The notes beneath the pieces were generated by a model that worked only from the letters and a program-made list of their open reading frames with translations, was not told the origin of the DNA and made no database searches. From Prevotellaceae bacterium (GTDB lineage Bacteria; Bacteroidota; Bacteroidia; Bacteroidales; Bacteroidaceae): a stretch of 34,404 nt of DNA. Of the stretch, positions 1 through 5,922 are shown piece after piece; within the stretch, counting starts at the first letter, position 1, and every line of letters begins with the position of its first letter. The position numbers were made by a program, and so were the translations under genes. The stretch is from positions 1 to 34,404 of the forward strand of contig JAQXRI010000143.1 in the NCBI GenBank assembly GCA_029218445.1, read 5' to 3'.

Positions 1-273
1 GTGACCATTCTTCTTGCGATAGTCCTTGCGACGCTTCATCTTGAAAACGATGACCTTGTCACCCTTTACAAGTGGGTTCACAACCTCACATATTACTTTA
101 GCGCCATCTACGGTAGGTGCGCCAACCTTAACTGCTCCATCGTTATCCACGAGCAGTACCTTCTCAAACTCAACAGCCTGGCCTTCCTGTACGTCCTTCA
201 TGTGGTGGACGAAGAGCTTTGCTCCTTCTGTAGCCTTAAACTGCTGACCGTTAATTTCTACAATTGCGTACAT
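1..273 (-). CDS. rplU: 50S ribosomal protein L21 (partial, C-terminus off the window)
   Basis: L21 is a small protein of the large ribosomal subunit that binds 23S rRNA. The minus strand from the ATG at 273 reads [20 protein letters not shown], the characteristic L21 N-terminus, and continues for 91 codons to the window edge without a stop. The basic segment near the edge ([14 protein letters not shown]) is the conserved RNA-binding part of the family. Full L21 is about 105 residues, so only the tail is missing. rpmA (L27) normally follows rplU and would lie outside the window. A Bacteroidetes-type -7 box at 359-366 sits about 85 bases upstream of the start, leaving a leader that could hold ribosomal autoregulation, though I see no recognised structure in it. 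Identity is certain. Confidence 0.97.
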   Translation of the reverse strand, partial: MYAIVEINGQQFKATEGAKLFVHHMKDVQEGQAVEFEKVLLVDNDGAVKVGAPTVDGAKVICEVVNPLVKGDKVIVFKMKRRKDYRKKNGH

Positions 274-358
274 TATTTTTTATTAAACGGGTTTCCTCTG
301 CGAGGCGGACATGCTTCGTGCTGTCACTTTACTAAGCCCCTACAGACTAAATCGGCTG

Positions 359-366
359 CAAAGGTA
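359..366 (-). promoter_or_regulatory. -7 promoter element for rplU
   Basis: Reading the minus strand, TACCTTTG matches the Bacteroidetes TAnnTTTG -7 box. The expected TTG-type -33 position (about 386-390) holds no TTG; it is occupied by GAATGAA heptamer repeats, so the upstream half is weak. Confidence 0.6.
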
Positions 367-378
367 CTAATAAAAAAG

Positions 379-405
379 AAGAATGAAGAATGAAGAATGA
401 AGAAT
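379..405. repeat. AAGAATG heptamer tandem repeat
   Basis: Three full copies of AAGAATG and most of a fourth lie head to tail, right where the -33 element of the rplU promoter should be. Copy number changes would alter spacing to upstream sequence. No ORF uses this tract. Confidence 0.7.
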
Positions 406-453
406 TTAGCAATACAGTTGTAATATTTAACCTTTTTTATCTGTTTCGTGCAA

Positions 454-491
454 CAAACAAGGGCGAACAAATTGTCCGCCCTGCTTGTTTG
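454..491 (-). terminator. Hairpin downstream of gdhA
   Basis: CAAACAAGGGCG (454-465) can pair with CGCCC (477-481) plus TTGTTTG (485-491), leaving a small bulge at 482-484. It lies 35 bases past the gdhA stop. On the minus strand it is not followed by a clear U run, whereas the plus-strand side is T-rich, so its strength as a gdhA terminator is uncertain. The rest of 274-525 holds AT-rich filler and the rplU promoter. Confidence 0.5.
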
Positions 492-525
492 AATTTTAAT
501 TTTTAATCTTTTAATTTTTAATCCT

Positions 526-1863
526 TTACACAATTCCCTGAGCCATCATGGCCTTGGCCACCTTCATGAAGCCGGCTACGTTGGCACCCTTGACGTAGTT
601 GATGTAGCCGTCGGGCTGTGTGCCATACTTCACGCAGTTTTCGTGGATGTCCTTCATGATGAGCTTCAGGCGGTTGTCAACCTCTTCTGATGTCCAGCTC
701 AGACGCTCTGAGTTCTGGCTCATTTCGAGACCTGACACAGCTACACCTCCTGCGTTTGAAGCCTTGCCGGGAGCGTAGAGAATCTTGGCGTCCTGGAATG
801 CCTTTACTGCCTCGGGGGTAGATGGCATGTTGGCACCCTCGGCTACGGCTATCACACCGTTGTTGACAAGTGTCTGAGCCTGCTCGCCGTTGATTTCGTT
901 CTGTGTGGCGCAAGGCAGAGCGATGTCGGCCTTCTCGCCCCATGGACGCTCGCCAGCGTGATATACTGCGTTAGGATATTCGTCGGCGTACTCCTTGATG
1001 CGGCCGCGCTCGATGTTCTTCAGCTCCATAACATAGTCGAGCTTCTCGCGGTCGATGCCGTCGGGGTCGTAGATGTAACCGTCGGAGTCAGAGAGAGTAA
1101 GCACCTTGGCACCCAACTGGATGCACTTCTCGGCAGCATACTGTGCCACGTTTCCTGAACCAGAGATGAGCACGCTCTTGCCTTCCAGGCTGATGCCGCG
1201 TGTCTCGAGCATCGAGCAGAGGAAATATACTGTGCCGTAGCCAGTAGCCTCAGGACGTATGAGCGAACCGCCAAACTCGCGGCCCTTGCCGGTGAGAACG
1301 CCACTCCACTCGTGGGTGAGCTTCTTGTACATGCCAAACATGTAGCCTACCTCGCGGCCGCCTACGCCGATGTCGCCTGCAGGAACGTCCTCGTCGGGAC
1401 CAATGTGGCGATAAAGCTCGGTCATGAAGGCTTGGCAGAAACGCATTACCTCAGCGTCGCTCTTGCCACGTGGCGAGAAGTCTGAACCACCCTTCGCACC
1501 GCCCATAGGCAGTGTGGTGAGAGAGTTCTTGAATGTCTGCTCGAAAGCGAGGAACTTCAGGATACCGAGGTTTACAGACTTGTGGAAACGAATACCGCCT
1601 TTGTACGGGCCAATGACGTTGTTGTGCTGAATGCGGTAGCCCATGTTTGTGTTTACTTTACCCTGATCGTCTGTCCATGTAACGCGGAACTGGATAACTC
1701 GGTCTGGAATGCAAAGGCGCTCAACGAGGTTTGACTTTTCAAACTCAGGATGCTTGTTGTACTCTTCTTCGATGGTTGGAAGTACTTGGCTTACTGCCTG
1801 AATGTACTCAGGCTCGTTTGGGAACCTCTGCTTCAGTTCCTCTACAACTTGTTGTGCGTTCAT
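526..1863 (-). CDS. gdhA: NADP-specific glutamate dehydrogenase
   Basis: Catalyses reversible reductive amination of 2-oxoglutarate with ammonia to glutamate in the cytoplasm, the main ammonia-assimilating step in many Bacteroidales. The protein is 445 residues, the normal size of the hexameric bacterial enzyme. Visible signatures are PMGGAKGGSDF with the catalytic-site lysine, PAGDIGVGGREVGYM, and the Rossmann loop SGSGNVAQYAAEK. A serine (LSDSDG) at the end of the second beta strand, where NAD enzymes usually carry an acid that excludes the 2'-phosphate, supports NADP use. The ATG at 1863 is the only sensible start. It is a single-gene unit with a good promoter at 1926-1956 and a hairpin 35 bases after the stop. 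Identity is certain; cofactor preference is inferred. Confidence 0.96.
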   Translation of the reverse strand: MNAQQVVEELKQRFPNEPEYIQAVSQVLPTIEEEYNKHPEFEKSNLVERLCIPDRVIQFRVTWTDDQGKVNTNMGYRIQHNNVIGPYKGGIRFHKSVNLGILKFLAFEQTFKNSLTTLPMGGAKGGSDFSPRGKSDAEVMRFCQAFMTELYRHIGPDEDVPAGDIGVGGREVGYMFGMYKKLTHEWSGVLTGKGREFGGSLIRPEATGYGTVYFLCSMLETRGISLEGKSVLISGSGNVAQYAAEKCIQLGAKVLTLSDSDGYIYDPDGIDREKLDYVMELKNIERGRIKEYADEYPNAVYHAGERPWGEKADIALPCATQNEINGEQAQTLVNNGVIAVAEGANMPSTPEAVKAFQDAKILYAPGKASNAGGVAVSGLEMSQNSERLSWTSEEVDNRLKLIMKDIHENCVKYGTQPDGYINYVKGANVAGFMKVAKAMMAQGIV

Positions 1864-1925
1864 AATTTCTTTCTTTTTTAGTTGTTTATATTTCTCTTTT
1901 TTTTATTCTTTGTTCAAAACGGTTG

Positions 1926-1956
1926 CAAAGGTATAACTTTTTCTTGAAAAAACAAA
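1926..1956 (-). promoter_or_regulatory. gdhA promoter
   Basis: On the minus strand TTTG (1956-1953), 19 bases, then TACCTTTG (1933-1926) fits the Bacteroidetes consensus. It predicts a 5' leader of roughly 55 bases. The intergenic stretch 1864-2173 otherwise holds only AT-rich DNA and the divergent promoter at 2116-2147. Confidence 0.8.
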
Positions 1957-2115
1957 CAAAATCATAGTTTTTTTTCAAAAAATCTGTCTTTTTGTTACTT
2001 TAAGTCAATTTATTCTTACTTGTTCCAACTTTTTTTTGCATGAATATGCAGAAGTTGATTAATATGGGGAGAAGAATGAATATTGTGGCCGAAGGGTGCG
2101 GAAGGCGGCCGTTTG

Positions 2116-2147
2116 TTTGGCTGTTTGGATATTTTTTTGTAACTTTG
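2116..2147 (+). promoter_or_regulatory. Promoter for the pseudouridine synthase gene
   Basis: TTTG (2116-2119), 20 bases, then TAACTTTG (2140-2147) matches the Bacteroidetes consensus and lies just ahead of the ATG at 2174, giving a short leader of about 20 bases. Confidence 0.75.
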
Positions 2148-2173
2148 CGCCCGAAAAACAATTAGTATAGCGT

Positions 2174-3070
2174 ATGGGATATAGATACGGATATAAAAAA
2201 ATAGGTGAATACAAGCATCTCGTGGTGGAGGAGGAACGGCCGCTGCTGGAATATCTGCTGGCCACACTCAACGAGTCGCGTTCGAAGGTGAAGGCCACGC
2301 TGCAAGGCAGGGGAATAAAGGTTGACGGAAAATGCGTCACACAGTTTGACTTCATGCTAAAGCCGGGAATGAAGGTGGCTGTGAGCCAGTCGAAGCGCAA
2401 TCAGGCGGGATTCAAGAGCCGATATGTGAAGATTGTGTATGAAGACCGTTGGATTGTGGTGGTTGAGAAGAACGTGGGCATACTGTCGATGGCTGCCGGA
2501 CATTCGTCGCTCAACGTAAAGAGCGTGCTCGACGACTATTTCCACAAAAGCCGACAGAAATGCCGCGCGCATGTGGTTCACCGCCTCGACCGCGACACAA
2601 GCGGACTGATGGTGTATGCAAAGGACATTGAGACTGAGCAGATATTGGAGCACAACTGGCACGACATAGTGTATGACCGCCGATATGTGGCCGTGGTGAG
2701 CGGCGAGGTGACTGAAGAGGGAGGCACCATAGCCAACTGGCTGAAGGACAACAAGGCCTACATCACCTTTTCGTCGCCGGTAGATAACGGTGGAAAATAT
2801 GCCGTGACGCACTTCCACGTGCTCGACCGCACCACCGACCACTCGCTTGTGGAATACAAACTGGAAACGGGACGCAAAAATCAGATACGCGTGCATTCGG
2901 CCGACATGGGACATCCCGTATGCGGCGACGTGAAGTATGGCAATGGCGACGACCCTCTCCACCGCCTGTGCCTTCATGCCTATATGCTGTGTTTCACCCA
3001 TCCCGTGACGGGCGAGCGAATGGAGTTTGAAACGCCTATACCCGCAAATTTTAGGCAATTGTTTAAATGA
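2174..3070 (+). CDS. RluA-family pseudouridine synthase
   Basis: Converts specific uridines in rRNA or tRNA to pseudouridine. The 298-residue protein has an N-terminal S4-like RNA-binding region (about 20-75, with RSKVKATLQGRGIKVDG) and a RluA catalytic domain with the hallmark HRLDRDTSG at 136-144; Asp139 is the expected nucleophile. The later ETGRKNQIRVHSADMGHPVCGD segment is the second conserved family block. The ATG at 2174 follows a consensus promoter closely. The substrate site (RluC-, RluD- or TruC-like) cannot be read from the sequence. A tiny membrane protein gene starts 7 bases after its stop and probably shares the transcript. Confidence 0.93.
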   Translation: MGYRYGYKKIGEYKHLVVEEERPLLEYLLATLNESRSKVKATLQGRGIKVDGKCVTQFDFMLKPGMKVAVSQSKRNQAGFKSRYVKIVYEDRWIVVVEKNVGILSMAAGHSSLNVKSVLDDYFHKSRQKCRAHVVHRLDRDTSGLMVYAKDIETEQILEHNWHDIVYDRRYVAVVSGEVTEEGGTIANWLKDNKAYITFSSPVDNGGKYAVTHFHVLDRTTDHSLVEYKLETGRKNQIRVHSADMGHPVCGDVKYGNGDDPLHRLCLHAYMLCFTHPVTGERMEFETPIPANFRQLFK

Positions 3071-3077
3071 ATAAGCA

Positions 3078-3230
3078 ATGGAAAGTTTCGTATATTATCT
3101 TTTCATCCTGCTGCTGATTGTAGTGGGATTCTTCGTAGTTAAGAAGGTGGCGGGATGCCTTGTGCGCACCATAGTAACACTGGCTGTGGTGGCTGCGCTG
3201 GCGGCCATCTACTTCCTCTACCTCAGATGA
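3078..3230 (+). CDS. Small hydrophobic protein (50 residues), function unknown
   Basis: This short ORF runs from the ATG at 3078 to the TGA at 3228-3230. It begins MESFVYYLFILLLIVVGFFV, then has a KK-containing turn and a second hydrophobic stretch (about 31-48) ending in YLR. Two transmembrane helices separated by a short basic loop (VKKVAGCLVR) are the simplest reading. It sits 7 bases behind the pseudouridine synthase and its last 8 bases overlap the convergent menA stop. The uninterrupted hydrophobic pattern and tight spacing support a real gene; I do not recognise a family. Confidence 0.7.
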   Translation: MESFVYYLFILLLIVVGFFVVKKVAGCLVRTIVTLAVVAALAAIYFLYLR

Positions 3231-4167
3231 GCAGGCCAAGCGTAACGGTCAAGCCGTAAATCAATATGTTGCGGGCGGTGTCGCCAAGGCAGAGGTTAAG
3301 GGCCTTGCCGCGGTTGATGCGCTTGATTTTGAGATAGGTGAACGTGTGGAACACCAAGTATATCGTGGGCAGGACGAAGGCCAGCGAATGGCCGTCGAGA
3401 ATGTAGAAGATGCCCATGAGGTAAGCTATGCAGCCTGTGGAGAGATAGAGCCACAGGCTTTTTTCGGCTCCAAGCTTTACCACGACGGTCTGCTTGCCGG
3501 CAAGGCGGTCGGTGTCGCGGTCGCGGAAGTTGTTGACTATCAGCAGTGCATCTATTACAATGCCGCACGCCAGCGACGACATAACCACAAGCGGCGTGAC
3601 CGTGTGGTATTGAATGTAATAGATGGTGCAGATGGGCACAATGCCGAAAAACACTATTACGAGCAGGTCGCCCATGCCCATGTACGACAGGTGGGTGGTG
3701 TAGAGAAAGCAGAACAGCACGCACAGAACGCCTATGAGCACCATCTCAAGTCCGCCATACAGCACCAAGGGCAGTCCTACAAGACATGCCAAGGACGTGG
3801 TGATGGCTATGGCGTGCTTCATCTTGTCGATGCTCACCCAGCCCTGGGCGCAGGCTCGCCTGGGGCCAAGCCGCGTCTCGACGTCGTCGGTGCCTTTGGC
3901 ATAGTCGAAGAAGTCGTTGACGAAGTTGGCGTCTATCTGCATGATCATGGCAAAGAGGAAGCAGAGCGATGCGGCAGTCCAGTTGAACTGGAAGTTGTCG
4001 TACAGATTGGCGTCCTTCAGGGCCAAGGCCAAGCCTATCATTACCGGAACGGCGGCTCCGGATAGAGTCTTCGGACGGGCGGCCAACAGCCATGCCTTAG
4101 CCGAATTGCACTTCACGTCGTGTGCTTTTACAGTGTTTTCCCCATTATCTTGCATAGTATTGTTCAT
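3223..4167 (-). CDS. menA: 1,4-dihydroxy-2-naphthoate polyprenyltransferase
   Basis: MenA attaches the polyprenyl tail to 1,4-dihydroxy-2-naphthoate in the membrane, giving demethylmenaquinone. The 314-residue protein has eight to nine hydrophobic segments and both aspartate-rich UbiA-superfamily motifs: NDFFDYAKGTD at 84-94, which binds the prenyl diphosphate through Mg2+, and NNFRDRDTDRLAGKQT further on. The DDVETRLGPRRA stretch after the first motif is typical of MenA rather than UbiA. The first 20 residues are polar and a second ATG at 4155 is possible. The gene has its own promoter (4187-4217) and is not in a men cluster. Its 3' end overlaps the small ORF at 3078-3230 by 8 bases. Confidence 0.94.
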   Translation of the reverse strand: MNNTMQDNGENTVKAHDVKCNSAKAWLLAARPKTLSGAAVPVMIGLALALKDANLYDNFQFNWTAASLCFLFAMIMQIDANFVNDFFDYAKGTDDVETRLGPRRACAQGWVSIDKMKHAIAITTSLACLVGLPLVLYGGLEMVLIGVLCVLFCFLYTTHLSYMGMGDLLVIVFFGIVPICTIYYIQYHTVTPLVVMSSLACGIVIDALLIVNNFRDRDTDRLAGKQTVVVKLGAEKSLWLYLSTGCIAYLMGIFYILDGHSLAFVLPTIYLVFHTFTYLKIKRINRGKALNLCLGDTARNILIYGLTVTLGLLI

Positions 4168-4183
4168 TTTTTAAGTAACTTTC

Positions 4184-4217
4184 TTGCAAAAGTAGAAATA
4201 ATTGCGTAAATTTGCAA
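4184..4217. promoter_or_regulatory. Interlocked divergent promoters for menA and the HD-domain gene
   Basis: Minus strand: TTG (4217-4215), 20 bases, TACTTTTG (4194-4187) drives menA. Plus strand: TTG (4184-4186), 20 bases, TAAATTTG (4207-4214) drives the HD gene. The -33 of each abuts or overlaps the -7 of the other, so only one polymerase should fit at a time. Confidence 0.65.
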
Positions 4218-4266
4218 GGAAAAAGCATTTTTTTAACTAATAATAAGTTTATATATCTGAGTTTCT

Positions 4267-4899
4267 ATGCTTAACAAGACAGCTTCGCTCGATTTGGTCG
4301 ATTTCATTGAGAAGAATATCCTTCCGGAATATCAGAATTTTGACAAGGCTCATTCCACGGGTCATGTCACGAGGGTCATACGCCGTTCCATCGAACTTGC
4401 CAAGGCCGTGGGGGCCGACATTGACATGGCCTATGTGGTGGCGGCATATCACGACATGGGCATGTCGGGGCCTCGCGCCGTCCACCACATCACGGGCGGA
4501 CGGATATTGGCCAACGACGCAAGGCTGAAGCGATGGTTTACGCCCGAGCAGCTGAAGATAATGCGTGAGGCAGTAGAAGACCATAGGGCGTCGGCTTCGC
4601 ATGCGCCGCGCAGCGTTTATGGGCGCATTGTGGCTGAAGCCGACCGCGACCTCGACCCCGAGGTGGTGTTCAGGCGTGCCATACAGTTTGGGCTGGCCAA
4701 CTACAGGCAGCTTGACAAAGAGGGGCAGTGGAAGCGGTTTACTGAGCACATGGCAAACAAATACTCGGCTGAAGGATATATAAAACTCTGGATTCCGCAG
4801 TCGGACAATGGCAAGAAGCTCAACCTTCTGCGTGAGATTATATCCGACAAGCAAAGGCTAAGGCCAATATTCGACCGTATATACGATGAGGAACAATAA
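4267..4899 (+). CDS. HD-domain phosphohydrolase family protein
   Basis: HD-domain proteins are metal-dependent phosphohydrolases acting on nucleotides or related phosphoesters. The 210-residue protein shows a histidine cluster at 29-33 (HSTGH), the doublet HD at 62-63 in AAYHDMGM, histidines 73-74, and a further acid/histidine pair at 105-106 (VEDHRAS), the normal order of ligands in the superfamily. The C-terminal half (about 120-210) is charged and helical with no recognised domain. A hairpin terminator starts 5 bases after the stop, so it is monocistronic. Its substrate is unknown. Confidence 0.85.
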   Translation: MLNKTASLDLVDFIEKNILPEYQNFDKAHSTGHVTRVIRRSIELAKAVGADIDMAYVVAAYHDMGMSGPRAVHHITGGRILANDARLKRWFTPEQLKIMREAVEDHRASASHAPRSVYGRIVAEADRDLDPEVVFRRAIQFGLANYRQLDKEGQWKRFTEHMANKYSAEGYIKLWIPQSDNGKKLNLLREIISDKQRLRPIFDRIYDEEQ

Positions 4900-4904
4900 C
4901 AAAA

Positions 4905-4940
4905 GCGATGCCGTTGGAAACCAAGTACCAACGGCATCGC
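4905..4940. terminator. Strong bidirectional terminator
   Basis: GCGATGCCGTTGG (4905-4917) pairs perfectly with CCAACGGCATCGC (4928-4940) across a 10-base loop. It is followed by CTATTTTTAT on the plus strand and by TTTTGTTATT on the minus strand. It can end both the HD gene transcript and the candidate minus-strand RNA at 4895-5269. Confidence 0.9.
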
Positions 4941-5103
4941 CTATTTTTATAAAGTTCTGTCTCTCAAATTTCTCCTTGTTTTCACTTTGGAGAAAATCAA
5001 TCCTCCCTCCATCAAAGGCTCAGCCTCACGGCTTTGCCTGCGTCGTTGTTATCCTTTTTAACGAACCAATCTTTATTACCTAACTAATACCAATCAGTGT
5101 TAA

Positions 5104-5179
5104 AACCTAAACTAACAATCTATTACCTAACTAAAAACCTAAAATCAAATAACCTAAAACTAACAATCTATTACCTAAC
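5104..5179. repeat. Direct repeat inside the candidate RNA
   Basis: CTAACAATCTATTACCTAAC occurs identically at 5112-5131 and 5160-5179, each preceded by AACCTAAA with a one-base length difference. A shorter match, TATTACCTAAC, lies at 5084-5094. The offset is 48 bases. Confidence 0.85.
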
Positions 5180-5275
5180 CAAAAACATTGTCTATGAAAC
5201 AAATTTATCTAAATAACTAAAAACCTATCTATTCTTATGTTTGGCATTCTCATGCCCTTTGTCCTTTTGACGATG

Positions 5276-5306
5276 CAAAGGTACAATGTTTTTTGTTATT
5301 TTGCAA
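5276..5306 (-). promoter_or_regulatory. Promoter for the candidate RNA
   Basis: On the minus strand TTG (5306-5304), exactly 20 bases, then TACCTTTG (5283-5276). It is as good a match as any gene promoter here. Expected transcription start is near 5269. Confidence 0.75.
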
Positions 5307-5344
5307 GAGAAAAAGGCAACAAAATGTAAGATTAAACCCCTTTA

Positions 5345-5358
5345 TTGATACAAATCAA
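5345..5358. promoter_or_regulatory. FNR/CRP-family-like palindrome
   Basis: TTGAT-ACAA-ATCAA is a perfect match to the enterobacterial FNR half-site pattern TTGAT-N4-ATCAA. Its centre is about 82 bases upstream of the predicted RNA start. Recognition by a Bacteroidetes CRP/FNR-family regulator is inferred. Confidence 0.5.
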
Positions 5359-5361
5359 GTA

Positions 5362-5424
5362 TTGTGTGCGAACACAACAATTCTTTTTGCTTTTTTACAC
5401 TTTTTTACTGTGTGCGAACACACA
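5362..5424. promoter_or_regulatory. Paired TGTGTGCGAACACA palindromes
   Basis: TTGTGT-GCGA-ACACAA (5362-5377) and TGTGTG-CGAA-CACACA (5409-5424) share the core TGTGTGCGAACACA, 46 bases apart (14-base cores), between the nrdG stop and the FNR-like site. They could be a duplicated operator or two small hairpins with UUCG loops in the minus-strand transcript. No known box was recognised. Confidence 0.5.
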
Positions 5425-5429
5425 TTTCT

Positions 5430-5897
5430 TTATTTGCTCCAATAGCGCGAGGTGATGTCGGTGAAAGTATCGTCGTCGCCTTTCTTGTATATCCTTTGGT
5501 TGGTTGTGGGCTGCTTTAGGCTGCCCAGGTGCTTTATGTATGGACCCAGCTTGATGTAGTCGAACAGCGTTTTATTAATATTATAAGGTACGCGCGCGCG
5601 CCCGCTGTACCATGCCACCTTCACCTGCGGATGCTGTCGGTGCAGCACTTGTGCCATGGCCTGAACATATTCAGGCTCGGCGTCGCCTCCCATGAAGCAA
5701 ACGCAGGTGATGTCGTCGAGGTATTCGCTTACGAGCTTGTCGAGGCAGCTGGCGGTGAGAGGCTCGCCAATGTCGTCCCAGAGATACTGGCTGTGGCAGC
5801 CCGGACAGTGGCATGGGCAGCGTGAAATGTTGATGGAGAGTGTCACCTCGTCAGGTATTTCCTGGAAGACGACACCCGTATTGACGTATTTCAGCAT
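5430..5897 (-). CDS. nrdG: Anaerobic ribonucleotide reductase-activating protein
   Basis: NrdG is a radical SAM enzyme that uses a 4Fe-4S cluster and S-adenosylmethionine to put the glycyl radical on NrdD. From the ATG at 5897 it is 155 residues, the usual length; an upstream in-frame start at 5951 would overlap nrdD and add 18 residues that do not resemble the family. Cys27, Cys31 and Cys34 form the CX3CX2C cluster motif (SRCPCHCPGCH); Cys29 is an extra cysteine within it. FMGGDAEP is the SAM-binding glycine motif. It lies 25 bases behind nrdD on the same strand, so the two are co-transcribed. No terminator follows on its own strand before the palindromes at 5362-5424. Confidence 0.94.
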   Translation of the reverse strand: MLKYVNTGVVFQEIPDEVTLSINISRCPCHCPGCHSQYLWDDIGEPLTASCLDKLVSEYLDDITCVCFMGGDAEPEYVQAMAQVLHRQHPQVKVAWYSGRARVPYNINKTLFDYIKLGPYIKHLGSLKQPTTNQRIYKKGDDDTFTDITSRYWSK

Positions 5898-5922
5898 TGT
5901 CAGATGTTTGAAATATATGTGT

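Larger units (their letters stand above)
4895..5269 (-). ncRNA. Candidate non-coding RNA, about 375 nt
   Basis: A consensus promoter at 5276-5306 points into this gene-free stretch and a terminator at 4905-4940 closes it on the same strand. The longest minus-strand ORFs starting with ATG inside are about 21 codons or less, so a coding role is unlikely. The RNA would have a GU-rich first half with two near-identical repeat blocks (5104-5179) and a second half able to form small hairpins, for example GGAGAAA (4989-4995) against TTTCTCC (4969-4975). An FNR-like palindrome lies upstream at 5345-5358. It could also be a relic leader whose gene was lost. I do not recognise an Rfam family; the boundaries are predictions. 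Confidence 0.5.

Noticed and set aside
4886..5083. Plus-strand 65-codon frame after the HD gene
   Set aside because: It overlaps the HD gene end and runs through the terminator hairpin; no promoter or family likeness.
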